Positions 55,522 through 64,000 of a DNA stretch of 64,000 nt are shown piece after piece. The notes below the pieces were generated by a model, which worked only from the letters and a program-made list of their open reading frames with translations, ran no database searches and was not told the DNA's origin. Each line of letters starts with the position of its first letter. The stretch's first letter is position 1. The position numbers and the translations under genes are program-made. The DNA is from Calvatia gigantea (taxonomy: Eukaryota; Basidiomycota; Agaricomycetes; Agaricales; Lycoperdaceae), in the NCBI GenBank assembly GCA_025093985.1, contig JACAAK010000022.1, forward strand, positions 1 through 64,000, read 5' to 3'.

Positions 55522-56745
55522 TGCGTGGATGCTGAAGTGTTATCAGTGGATCGTGACGCTATTCTTGAGAGACGGCGTTCACTTACCTTTCTGTAGTGCT
55601 CTTTGATCCACTCGGCCTCATACCAGTGGTGCCAAAGCTGGCACGAGTGAGAGTCAGCGCGGTGCTCGCCACCGTAGTTCAGACACTTGAATTTGTGGGG
55701 ACATGGTTGTCCCTCGGGGGTAGCCTTGTTGAGATCCTTAGGATGACAACAGCTGGCAACGGCGCGGTGGTTCTCAGAAGTATGAGGCCCAGCGCAGATA
55801 GGGCATCTGTTCGACCGGGATCGACAGATAGCAGTGGGGTGGCCCCAGTACCAGCAGCGCTGACACCAGGGGACCCCGGTACGGGCGGACGCCTGCTGCA
55901 CGCGGCAGGAGTGCGTTCCAATCTGGACAGTGTGCCCCACGAGACGCTTCATCCGGGTGCCGGTCTTGGAGTCGGCTAAGTCGAGCCAAGCTGTGCAGGT
56001 GTCAGAGCTGGCGGAATTGCGCGAGATGCGTGGGGTGTGAGACAGCATGGCGAAGTCCTTGCGATGCGGAGACTTCGACAGATGGCCCAGGAGGCGTTCG
56101 ACAGTCATGGCCTTGCGACCAAGCTCGTCGATGAAGGGGATATCCACAATCCTGATGTAGGACGTGGAGTCGGGGACACGGAGCTGGAGCTTAATGCCCT
56201 CAGCAACCGCCTTATGAGCCCACTCGTCTATGATGGCGACATCCTTCGGGGTGGGGGCGAAATTAGTGAGCAACGACCAAGAATTGGCCGTGCTCGAGTG
56301 AACTGACTCGATCCTGCAATGGACACGAGCTTGTACGAGGCCTCTGTTGATAACTTCAACAAAGTGGTTGGTCTGAGGGCGGGGGGCACCTTCTGGCACA
56401 GCGACCGCAGTCATGAGGAGTTGCCGACGGTTGGGACCAGCCGTGACATTGTCGGGGCGCTTGGACTTGCCTTGCACCGAGGGTTCAGCCTCCCGAGCCA
56501 TAGCTACGACTTGTTTAGGCTCAAGCTCTGGGAACGACTGCACAACGCGCACAGCCGTGACCACAGGGATCTGGGCAGACTTGCCCTTACCAGAGGAAGA
56601 TAGCGTCTGCGCGTACGAGGACGGCACTGCCTTCTTCTTCTTGGTGATGTTGAGAGGGCGCACCGGACCAGGTTGGACCGGGGCACTCCTCCGTTGCTGC
56701 TGCAGGGCAAGGCGCTTCACCTCTGCATTCTTTCGGATCGACTCG
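55518..56745 (-). pseudogene. LINE L1 (minus) ORF1, C-terminal part
   Basis: This is the C-terminal 409 residues or so of ORF1, a gag-like RNA-binding protein. It ends with three cysteine/histidine units: CQRCWYWGHPTAIC, CPICAGPHTSENH, and a CLNYGGEH unit whose second cysteine is tyrosine here but cysteine in the plus-strand copy. It has a K-rich start (NITKKKKAV). It joins exactly to 62874-62007 once the plus-strand LINE is removed. Its stop TGA overlaps the ORF2 start as ATGA. Confidence 0.82.
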
Positions 56746-56755
56746 ACAAGGTCCC
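56746..56755. repeat. Target duplication of the plus-strand LINE, left copy
   Basis: ACAAGGTCCC recurs at 61997-62006, right after the poly(A) tail. Joining the two sides restores the ORF1 frame of the minus-strand LINE (ARCERDLVESIRKN). Confidence 0.88.
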
Positions 56756-56763
56756 ACTTGGCC

Positions 56764-57354
56764 ATGACTGTCGAACGCCTCCTGGGCCATCTGTCGAAGT
56801 CTCCGCATCGCGAGGACTTCGCCATGCTGTCTCATACCCCGCGCATCTCACACAATTCTGCCAGCTCTGACACTTGCACAGCTTGGCTCGACCTAGCCGA
56901 CTCCAAAACCGGCACTCGGATGAAGCGTCTCGTAGGGCGCACTGTCCAGATTGGAACGCACTCCTGCTGTGTGCAGCAGGCGTCTGCCCGTACCGGGGTC
57001 CCCTGGTGTCAGCACTGCTGGTACTGGGGCCACCCCACTGCTATCTGTCGATCTCGGTCGAACAGATGCCCTATCTGCACTGGGCCTCACACTGCTGAGA
57101 ACCACCGTGCTGTCGCCGGTTGTTGTCATCCGAAGGATCTCAACAAGGCTACCCCCGAGGGACAGCCGTGTCCCCATAAATTCAAGTATCTCAACTGCGG
57201 TGGTGAACACTGTGCCGACTCCCATTCGTGCCAACTTTGGCGCCACCGGTATGAGGCCGAGTGGATCAAAGAGCACTATAGAAAGGTGAGTGAACGTCGT
57301 CTCTCAAGGATGGCGTCACGATCCGCTGATAACAATTCAGCATCCGCGCAATGA
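56764..57354 (+). pseudogene. LINE L2 ORF1, C-terminal fragment
   Basis: About 196 residues of ORF1 remain, from MTVERLLGHL to the end. They contain the three zinc-knuckle units; the first residue of the third unit is changed (YLNCGGEH). The N-terminal 500 residues were lost by 5' truncation at insertion. The stop TGA overlaps the ORF2 ATG. Confidence 0.82.
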
Positions 57355-60300
57355 ACCCTGAGCCTGACGAGTTGAAGCATTTCGTGAAGGGTAGATTACG
57401 TATTTTGTCATTTAACGTAGCAAAGAACTATACGTTATTGGACACATTGCTAGAGTCTGAAAAAGACAACTTCGACATCATCTTCGTCCAGGAACCACCC
57501 TGGCGAACGATTAGGTCCGCCCCCTCGACGCTCGACACCGAGGGTGAGCCTGTCATCGGAGCACCTAAGCACCCTGAGTGGTTATATATGGTGAGGCCGG
57601 CCTCCACTGCGGAGGAGCGAGATCGACCACGTATCATGGCTTTTGTCCACACACGGATCAAGAGACTGAGGCCCTCGCTTAGGTGGGACCTCATTGACCA
57701 CCGGGATGTGATGGTTCTCACCATCTTCAATCACGGCCGCGAACGCCATTTCATGAATGTTTATTCTGATGATGAGCACACTGCGATCAAACTTCTCTAC
57801 GAGAAGCGTGATTCTCTACCCCAGATTCACTACATGGGGGGCGATTTCAATTGCCATTCGCGTGAGTGGGACGATGGCGTCCCGCATCACCACCGACCCG
57901 CCCAGCAGCTTCTTGAAGCTGCCGATGACCTCGGCCTTGGGATCTGGTTGCCAGATTCCAGGGCCTCTACTCATGTACCTCGAGATCCGACCAAACGCCA
58001 ATCGGTGATTGATCTGATCTTTATCTCCAATCTCAGGTGGTGCATCGCGCGTCCCCAGATCAGATCGGATCTGACAGGCCCATTGGACCACCATCCGCTG
58101 TCTGTCACGATCCCTATCCGCCCTGAAGACATCACCAATGTCAGAAGGGCATTTCCCAAGAACTCGGCAGCAACTGCGGAATTGCAGTTCCTGGATGAGA
58201 TCAGAGAAGGGGTGTATGGTCTTCGAGATCATCCCCTTACCTCAGCGCGGGATGTTAATGTCCTGGCATCGGCTATCGGGTCGGTGTTCTCTGCAGCGTG
58301 GCATCGCCACACTGTGGAGGTGCACATATCCGCAAAGTCTCAACCCTGGTGGGATGAGGATTGCAGTGTTGCCCTTCAGGCCCACAGGGATTCCTCGGAC
58401 CCTGTGGACTGGAAGGCATTTCGACGCGTTGTGGCGTCTAAGAAACGCAAGTTCTTTGATGAGAAGATCGAAGAGATTGCTGAAACCAACAAGCGCCCTT
58501 GGGACCTTATGGAATGGGTCAAGGCGCGCAAGTTACCCGCGTGCGAGGCTATCTCCTACCAGGGGGAGCCTTGTCACACTATGGACTCCCTCTGGGAGGC
58601 CCTTCACGGTACCTACAACTCTGCTTCCGGGCGTGAGTGTGATACCCCTGTTATTGATCCGCTCCCTACGCTAACGCGGCGGGAGTGGGTGGACTTCTCA
58701 GCCAAGGAACTGGTGGACGCTCTGTCTGCCTGTTCTAAGGTTTCAGCGCCGGGCCCCGACCACGTTACGTGGAGGATGCTCAAACAGATCGTGCTTGGGG
58801 ATGCCCTGCTGGTCTTCGTACGTCTAGCTAGCGCCTGTATTCGTTTAGGTTGCTGGCCAGAGTATTTCAAAGAATCTATGTCGGTTATTATCCCTAAACT
58901 GGGTAAGCCTGCATACTCTACACCCAAGGCCTTTAGGCCTATTGTTCTTCTCAACACGCTTGGCAAGCTGTTTGAGAAAATGATCGCGACTAGGCTCCAG
59001 TTTGACTCTGTCAAATTTGGGGTCTTTCACCCTAATCAGCTCGGAGGTGTGATCCAACGATCTACTGAGGATGCTGGCCTGATGCTGACCCACATCGTAA
59101 GAGCGGGTTGGGCCAAGGGCCTCAGGACTAGCGTTGTGGCTTTTGACATAGCGCAGTTCTTTCCATCGTTGCACCATGATATGCTGGTGGCAATACTCCG
59201 CAAGCAAGGATTCGCCCCTGAGTTGGTTGAGTTCTTTGCGCACTACCTGGTAGGACGGAAGACCCAGTACTGTTGGGACTCTTTCAAGTCCGAGCCATTT
59301 CCATCGGATGTGGGGGTAGGGCAGGGATCTGCCCTCTCTCCCGTCCTGTCAGCCTTATACATAGCTCCGCTAATGTGGCTTTTCGACAGGGAGGCGTCTC
59401 GTCTGGGGACGACTCTTCTGTCATATGTCGATGATGGCACCATCATTGCCCAGTCGAAAGACTGGGAATCTAACCTTGCGGCTCTTAAGGAGGCGTATGG
59501 TATTATATTCAGGCTCTTTGAGCGCTTCGCCTTGGTACTTGAACATGACAAGTCTGAGGTCTTTCACTTCTCCCGTAAGCATGGGGATGATAATCCACCA
59601 ATAGACCTGGGCTTTGCCCCGTTCACTGGTGATACGCCGCTCCAGCCCAAGCCTTATTGGAGGTATTTGGGCTTCTACTTCGACCGTGCCCTTACCTTCA
59701 AGGAGCACGTTCGTTATTACTCTACTAAAGCACTCTCCACGGTGAAAGCCATGAAGATGCTTGGTAATTCTACGAGGGGCTTGCGGCCTATGCAGAAGCG
59801 CCTCCTTTATCGGTCGTGTGTCGTTCCCATTGCGACGTATGGCTTCAAACTCTGGTTCTTCAAGGGCTCTCGCTGTAAGGCGGCCCTTAAGAGTCTGAAC
59901 GTCATGCAGAGACGGGCGGCCCTGTGGATTACAGGCGCTTTCCGGACTGCTCCTACTGGGGCCGCGGAGTCGTTCGCGGGTCTCATACCTATCCAGCTTC
60001 ACATACAGAAGCTCGCTGTCAGGTCGGACTACAGGATTAAGACCCTGTCACCCAACCATCCTCTCAGGGCCCTTATGAGCCCTGAATACTCTGGGTCTGC
60101 TAAATTGCACACTCGCTCTATCGGCCTTATGTCTCCTGCGATTCGCAAGAAGACTACGGGCTCCTTAGTCCAGGCTGACGCCAGCCTGGTGAACCTTGTC
60201 GAGGAATTTGAGCCTATGGCTTCAATTAATCGACCCGGATACCGCCTGATGGACTGCCACCCTGACCAGGTGTCATTCATGGAGGTGAAGCTCAATGCGG

Positions 60301-61253
60301 AGGGTAACACCGACCCCGAGCATATGTATGCTCTCAACGCGCGCCTTAGGGAGTGCAGGGAGGACCTCGGGATTGTCCATATGGCGACAGACGCAAGTCT
60401 GCCGCTCCATGGCAAGTTCCAGGCAGTTTCGTCTGCCCATGTCTACCGCCAGCGGGAGTGCCTCCGGGAGATCACTCGCGTGGCAGGCCGAGTTACAGCG
60501 CCTGATGCTGAGCTCATGGCCATTGCACTTGGCATTCATTTTGCTCTTAAGCAGGATGACGTCAGGCTTATACGGGTATTCACTGACTCTATTGCGTCGG
60601 CGAAGCTTGTAGTTGATCCGTCTACGCACTCCGGGCAGATGCTGTCCCAGGGAGTGTGTGTGGCGCTTAAACGATGGCTCTCTGGGGACCCCCGGAGGGG
60701 CGTTGAATTCCTCGCTGTCCCTTCTTCCGAGAAGTGGGAGTTCCACCATGCTGTTCACCGGCATGTCACCTCGTTCCCTCAGGTCGCTTATGGCCTGAGG
60801 CCATTCACTTCTATTGCCCGCCTGCGCAAGGAGGCGGTCGATGATGTTCTGGAGTCATGGCGTCAGCTGTACTCCACCTCTTCCTATAAGGGGCGTAGTA
60901 ATATGGATCTCGCCTCTGGGGCGGACCCGACTGTTCCGGGGAAGCCGACCTACCTTTCTGGTGGGCCTTGGCTCCCCCATGTTAGTGGCTCTAACTCGCT
61001 CTGCGCGAGGGCCGTGCGTGCCGTTACAGGTCATGCTCCGATTGGGTCGTACCGCGTACGATTCTTTCCTACTGAAAGTGTTAGCTGCTCATGTGGCGCC
61101 GCTCTTGAGGGGCGCTATCACATTTTCGTCAGGTGTCCCAAACACAAAAGGGAACTTGACAGACCTCCTCAGACCATTCGTGAGCTGATAGACTTCCTGA
61201 ACGCGAACCCGGAGGCCTTTGCGTTCAGACCGGATGACGCTGGGATCGGTTGA
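57351..61253 (+). CDS. LINE L2 ORF2: endonuclease, reverse transcriptase, RNase H, CCHC
   Basis: This intact 1300-residue ORF is the replication protein of a LINE. Residues 15-260 are an APE-type endonuclease with E48, D165 and N167 (GGDFN), D221, and D246/H247. The RT spans about 500-800 with D599 (AFDIAQFFPS) and YVDD at 692-695. RNase H lies near 1005-1145 with D1014, E1054 and D1079. The end has a CX1CX8HX4C unit (CSCGAALEGRYHIFVRC). This order suits the I/Tad-like LINEs of fungi. It starts at an ATG that overlaps the ORF1 stop (ATGA), which suggests translation by reinitiation. No key residue is missing, so it may still be active in trans. Confidence 0.93.
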   Translation: MNPEPDELKHFVKGRLRILSFNVAKNYTLLDTLLESEKDNFDIIFVQEPPWRTIRSAPSTLDTEGEPVIGAPKHPEWLYMVRPASTAEERDRPRIMAFVHTRIKRLRPSLRWDLIDHRDVMVLTIFNHGRERHFMNVYSDDEHTAIKLLYEKRDSLPQIHYMGGDFNCHSREWDDGVPHHHRPAQQLLEAADDLGLGIWLPDSRASTHVPRDPTKRQSVIDLIFISNLRWCIARPQIRSDLTGPLDHHPLSVTIPIRPEDITNVRRAFPKNSAATAELQFLDEIREGVYGLRDHPLTSARDVNVLASAIGSVFSAAWHRHTVEVHISAKSQPWWDEDCSVALQAHRDSSDPVDWKAFRRVVASKKRKFFDEKIEEIAETNKRPWDLMEWVKARKLPACEAISYQGEPCHTMDSLWEALHGTYNSASGRECDTPVIDPLPTLTRREWVDFSAKELVDALSACSKVSAPGPDHVTWRMLKQIVLGDALLVFVRLASACIRLGCWPEYFKESMSVIIPKLGKPAYSTPKAFRPIVLLNTLGKLFEKMIATRLQFDSVKFGVFHPNQLGGVIQRSTEDAGLMLTHIVRAGWAKGLRTSVVAFDIAQFFPSLHHDMLVAILRKQGFAPELVEFFAHYLVGRKTQYCWDSFKSEPFPSDVGVGQGSALSPVLSALYIAPLMWLFDREASRLGTTLLSYVDDGTIIAQSKDWESNLAALKEAYGIIFRLFERFALVLEHDKSEVFHFSRKHGDDNPPIDLGFAPFTGDTPLQPKPYWRYLGFYFDRALTFKEHVRYYSTKALSTVKAMKMLGNSTRGLRPMQKRLLYRSCVVPIATYGFKLWFFKGSRCKAALKSLNVMQRRAALWITGAFRTAPTGAAESFAGLIPIQLHIQKLAVRSDYRIKTLSPNHPLRALMSPEYSGSAKLHTRSIGLMSPAIRKKTTGSLVQADASLVNLVEEFEPMASINRPGYRLMDCHPDQVSFMEVKLNAEGNTDPEHMYALNARLRECREDLGIVHMATDASLPLHGKFQAVSSAHVYRQRECLREITRVAGRVTAPDAELMAIALGIHFALKQDDVRLIRVFTDSIASAKLVVDPSTHSGQMLSQGVCVALKRWLSGDPRRGVEFLAVPSSEKWEFHHAVHRHVTSFPQVAYGLRPFTSIARLRKEAVDDVLESWRQLYSTSSYKGRSNMDLASGADPTVPGKPTYLSGGPWLPHVSGSNSLCARAVRAVTGHAPIGSYRVRFFPTESVSCSCGAALEGRYHIFVRCPKHKRELDRPPQTIRELIDFLNANPEAFAFRPDDAGIG

Positions 61254-61966
61254 GCTGGCGCGCGTGGGGGGCTCCTGCGGGGCCGCTGGTCTTCTGGCCT
61301 ACTGAGGGGAGAAGTTGTAAGGCAACAGGGGTGGGGTCCCTGGGGGGTGCTTCTGGCCTCGGCTGGTGGTGCTCCTTTCCTGGGCTTGGTTGGGGGCTTT
61401 GCGGGGGGCGAAGGCGTTAAATAACGGGGGTTGGGTCCCCGGGTGGTGGTGCGGGCTCGTCCTGCTAAGCTGCTTTCTTGGGCACCATCTAGGCGGCGCT
61501 TTGAGTTGCTACCCTGCCTACTGTGTTGTTCTGGATCAGGACTGGGCTGATACCCTTTCACTTGGGAAGTTGGGGGTAAGGTGGCTCCAAGCGGGGGCTC
61601 CTCGCGCTGGCTCTCCTGACTACACCTGTCCCCTTTCGGGCGCTCGGCCGCCGCCGCCGCTGGGCCCGCCGCTTGTGGGATAATCAGGGCACCGCCGCTC
61701 AGCGGCGGTGCGTCACTGGGTGTACACCACGAGACCTGGGTAACTGGGTCTTCCTCAGTGTGATGGGCATTTCGGGCGACCGGGGGATTTAGCAAGTAGG
61801 AGGGGGCTTGGTTTGGTCTGGGTGGGCATTGCGCCTGGCTTGGGTTGGGTTGGGCTCCTTCTGAACAGTAGATTACTCTTAACTCATCGGACTTTGTAGT
61901 TGGGGCTTTGTACTTAGCTACACGCGGACTGCGATCGGGCACTGCGTTATAAATTGGTGCAAGCCA

Positions 61967-61996
<30 letters not shown>
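61254..61996 (+). other. 3' UTR and poly(A) tail of LINE L2
   Basis: This roughly 720-bp G-rich untranslated region contains blocks repeated in the other LINE copies here (for example GGGGTGGGGTCCC and the final TAAATTGGTGCAAGCC). The poly(A) run is 61973-61996. The last 30 bases before the tail are shared with the SINE at 44043-45106 and are the probable recognition signal for the RT. Confidence 0.8.
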
Positions 61997-61997
<1 letters not shown>

Positions 61998-62006
61998 CAA
62001 GGTCCC

Positions 62007-62874
62007 GCTCACATCGAGCAGGACGGACGGGCTGAAACGGAGGTGGTGGTGCGGGAGCTCTGGCCGGCTTCGATCTACCGGATCTAGGCGTGGAGCCTCC
62101 CATATCAGCGTCGACATCGCCTGAGCCAGATGGCCGAGGTGGGGGGGTAGCTCTCCTGTCAGGCAGGGGGCGAGCGTAGCGAGAGGCAATGTTGGCCACA
62201 GCATGACCCCCGAGCCAACTCGGATTAGACTGACCAGTTGGAGAGCGATCCAACCAGCCATTGTTAGACAGGGACTGGACAAACACCAAGGCGGCGCCCA
62301 GTACCACTGTGGTAGATTCCGCGCTGAGTGGCATAGCGTGCACGGACCTGAACCAAGAGGACAGGTTGTGCAGGGATTCGGCTGCACCCTGGATGTCCAC
62401 AGCGAGGTGTTCTTCGTCACCTGCCAATGCCGCTACGGATGGAGCATACTCCAAATTGCCGAACGACTCCACTGACATATCTCTGCCAGCGGAGCTCCCA
62501 GGGGGATCGGTGGCGATCGCAGAAGCAGCAGCCCCAGGGGCCACCACCTCGTCCTCGTCATTGTCGAAAGGGTCCGCCATCTCCATTGGCGCAGGAGATG
62601 GGGAAGTGGCACGAGAGGGAGCACGGGACCGAGGTCGGGCGGTTCCACTCGAGGAGGCTGTTGATGGCGGCTGTGCTGTGATCAGTACGGCAGCATATCG
62701 TTGGCGCGTGCCCTCCCCAGAGGAGGCCTGGGTTGAGGCGCGGGTTTGGTAGCGGGGTTGTAGCTGCTGGGAGCCCACACCCGGAATATGAGCGATCGGG
62801 TCAGGGGACGATTGCGGCGGGACCGGGTCGTCAGCCCACGGATCGTGTGATGAGCTGGGTGGCTTGCGGCTCAT
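62007..62874 (-). pseudogene. LINE L1 (minus) ORF1, N-terminal part
   Basis: The minus-strand ORF starts at ATG 62874 (MSRKPPSSSHDPW) and runs about 290 residues to the L2 insertion, where it reads ARCERDLV. It is rich in P, S, A and R, with an acidic DNDEDE patch near residue 105. A region with W and L heptads at about 165-230 could form a helical domain. With the part at 55518-56745 it gives a protein of about 700 residues with a C-terminal zinc-knuckle array. Confidence 0.78.
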
Positions 62875-62990
62875 ACCAGCGAGTAGTTCAGCAACTAGGG
62901 ACGTGCCCTAGCCAAGAGTTGGGGTTACGGTGTATACGATACGACTAGATTACAGTAACCGCCCCATTGATGGTGGTGGTTGCTGGAAAA
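62875..62990 (-). other. 5' end of LINE L1
   Basis: About 100 bp upstream of the ORF1 start on the minus strand holds no ORF and probably is the 5' UTR. The outer border of the LINE is uncertain. A GGTGGTGGTTG run near 62972 lies next to a different LINE fragment in plus orientation. Confidence 0.4.
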
Positions 62991-63403
62991 GGAAGGTGCT
63001 TGACAGACCTCCTCAGACCATTCGTGAGCTGATTGACTTCCTGAATGCGAACCCCGGGGCGTTTGCATTCAGACCAGATGATGCTGGGATCAGTTGAGCT
63101 GGCGTGCGCGGGGGGCCCCTGCGGTGTCACTTGTCTTCTGGCCTACTAGGTGGGGAAGTCGTAAGGCAACAGGGGTTGGGTCCCTGGGGGGTGCTTCTGG
63201 CTTTGGCTGGTGGTACTCCTTTCCTGGACTTGGTTGGGGGCTTTGCAGGGGGCGAAGGCGTAAAATAATGGGGGTGGGGTCCCTGGGTGGCGGTGCGGGC
63301 TCGTTCTGCTCAGCTGCTTTCTTGGGCACCATTTGGGCAGCGCTTCGAGTTGCTACCCTGCCTACTGTGTTGCTCTAGATCAGGACTGGGCTGATACCCT
63401 TTC
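62991..63403 (+). mobile_element. LINE 3' fragment without tail
   Basis: The last 30 codons of an ORF2 (DRPPQTIRELIDFLNANP) and about 310 bp of 3' UTR are present, similar to 61157-61557. The copy breaks off after GCTGATACCCTTTC at 63403 and is joined to a copia LTR, with no poly(A) and no duplication. This is a deletion or recombination joint. Confidence 0.78.
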
Positions 63404-64000
63404 GCCGTAAGACACTAAAGGTCCTCAAAGCGTCCATAGGCAAACTACAAGTCCAACAGTCATGTGACTGTGTCACATGACTCAAATCTCTATCAGCTAC
63501 AAGTCCCAATCTATCTACAGACTGATAGGAGCATATCTAACATACCCCCTTGATCTAAGCAGTCCAAGGATAGAGTCCAACACAAGGCAAGGGAATAGAA
63601 AGTGATCATGGAGTGAGTCCGAGAAGTGGCACAGCAAAGTTGACAGTCTTGGGGTACACTAACTTGGTGAAGATATCAGCAAATTGCTCATTAGTGGGCA
63701 CATACACTGGACTGATCAACCCATCAGCCACTGCATCTCAAAGCCAGTAGTACCTCAGGTCCAAATGCTTTATCCTTCCATGGTGCTCTGGGTTCTTGGC
63801 TACACTGATACCAGACTTGTTGTCAATGTGAAGTATCGAGGAGTAGGATGGGGGATCGCCAAACTCTATCAGAATGTTCCTCATTCACATGATCTCCTTT
63901 CCTTCCTCAACTGTAGCTACATACTCAGCTTCTGTGCTTGAGAGGGTAACAAAGGGCTGATGCTTAGAGCACCATCTCACAGCTGCACCACTCACTAGAG
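63404..64000 (-). mobile_element. Copia Co6, truncated 3' LTR and end of RNase H
   Basis: The left 137 bp are the right-hand part of a Co1-type LTR (ending CATATCTAACA at about 63541), then a C-rich stretch (the polypurine tract on the minus strand). After that, to the window edge, comes the RNase H end on the minus strand (HIDNKSGISVAKNPEHHGRMKHLDLRYYWLRD and SSTEAEYVA). It is moderately decayed and continues beyond the window. The other part of the LTR is lost at the joint with the LINE fragment. Confidence 0.8.

Larger units (their letters stand above)
56756..61996 (+). mobile_element. LINE L2 (plus), 5'-truncated, inserted in ORF1 of LINE L1
   Basis: L2 starts within its own ORF1 and runs to a poly(A) tail at 61973-61996, framed by the duplication ACAAGGTCCC. 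It has a partial ORF1, an intact ORF2 and a 3' UTR of about 720 bp. Together with the minus-strand L1 it forms inverted arms of about 2.65 kb (53452-56110 and 56766-59425) with a 650-bp spacer. The intact ORF2 and the poly(A) tail show that it is young. Confidence 0.92.

Noticed and set aside
56413..56763. Upstream extension of the plus-strand ORF1 reading
   Set aside because: This part is the complement of the minus-strand ORF1; the true plus-strand LINE begins at 56756.
53452..61996. Twin-priming 5' inversion of a single LINE insertion
   Set aside because: Twin priming gives an inverted segment that does not repeat the sense part. Here the two arms overlap by about 2.65 kb, and a target duplication within ORF1 shows two separate insertions.
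1..64000. CRISPR arrays, rRNA genes or bacterial operons
   Set aside because: No regularly spaced direct repeats, rRNA-like segments or prokaryotic gene arrangement are visible; the content is eukaryotic retroelements.

Overview
This window is a dense, multi-layered graveyard of retrotransposons from a fungus, most probably a repeat-rich basidiomycete (Agaricomycete). I see no ordinary host gene. The reasons for the assignment are several Ty3/gypsy families with chromodomain integrases, Ty1/copia elements, a two-ORF LINE with a C-terminal RNase H and CCHC knuckle, a 47-bp intron typical of fungi, and decay in which most premature stops look like CGA to TGA or CAG to TAG. That decay fits loss of methylated CpG in silenced repeats. 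The species call is inference only.

Layout. 1-2131 is AT-rich and unassigned. 2132-22687 is a nest: gypsy G2 (minus) holds gypsy G1 (plus, 2549-21674, target duplication CTGAA/CTAAA). G1 holds gypsy A (minus, 6337-19508, duplication GCATG), and A holds the young, pol-deleted gypsy B (plus, 9624-15148, duplication GAAAA). 22688-35974 is a tandem pair, C and D, of full-length relatives of B that share one LTR. 35975-42322 is a different gypsy, E. 42323-43520 is an old LINE fragment. 43645-48354 is a copia mosaic (Co3, Co4, Co5) carrying a roughly 1.06-kb tRNA-headed SINE and two truncated LINE copies. 48355-53451 is a nearly intact copia element, Co1. 53452 to about 62990 is a minus-strand LINE with a younger plus-strand LINE inserted in its ORF1. 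The right edge holds another LINE tail fragment and the 3' end of a copia element, Co6.

How the parts work together. The LTR elements each encode gag, protease, reverse transcriptase, RNase H and integrase. The chromodomains probably steer gypsy insertions to heterochromatin, which would explain the nesting. B has lost protease, RT and most of integrase but keeps gag, LTRs and extra 3' ORFs, so it probably moved using enzymes from C-type relatives. The SINE has a pol III-type tRNA head and the same 3' tail as the resident LINE, so it probably borrowed the LINE's RT.

The most unusual content is extra genes between the chromodomain and the 3' LTR. A carries an antisense, spliced gene with its own TATA box and poly(A) signals; it encodes a charged, probably coiled-coil, region plus a Zn2Cys6-like cysteine cluster. 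B, C and E carry sense ORFs that share a QNKQ motif and an RFCT-type motif. B and C also have a triple CCHC protein joined to a small upstream ORF by an ATGA overlap. Several elements (Co1, E, C/D, Co4/Co5) have mismatched flanks or shared LTRs, which points to extensive recombination between copies.
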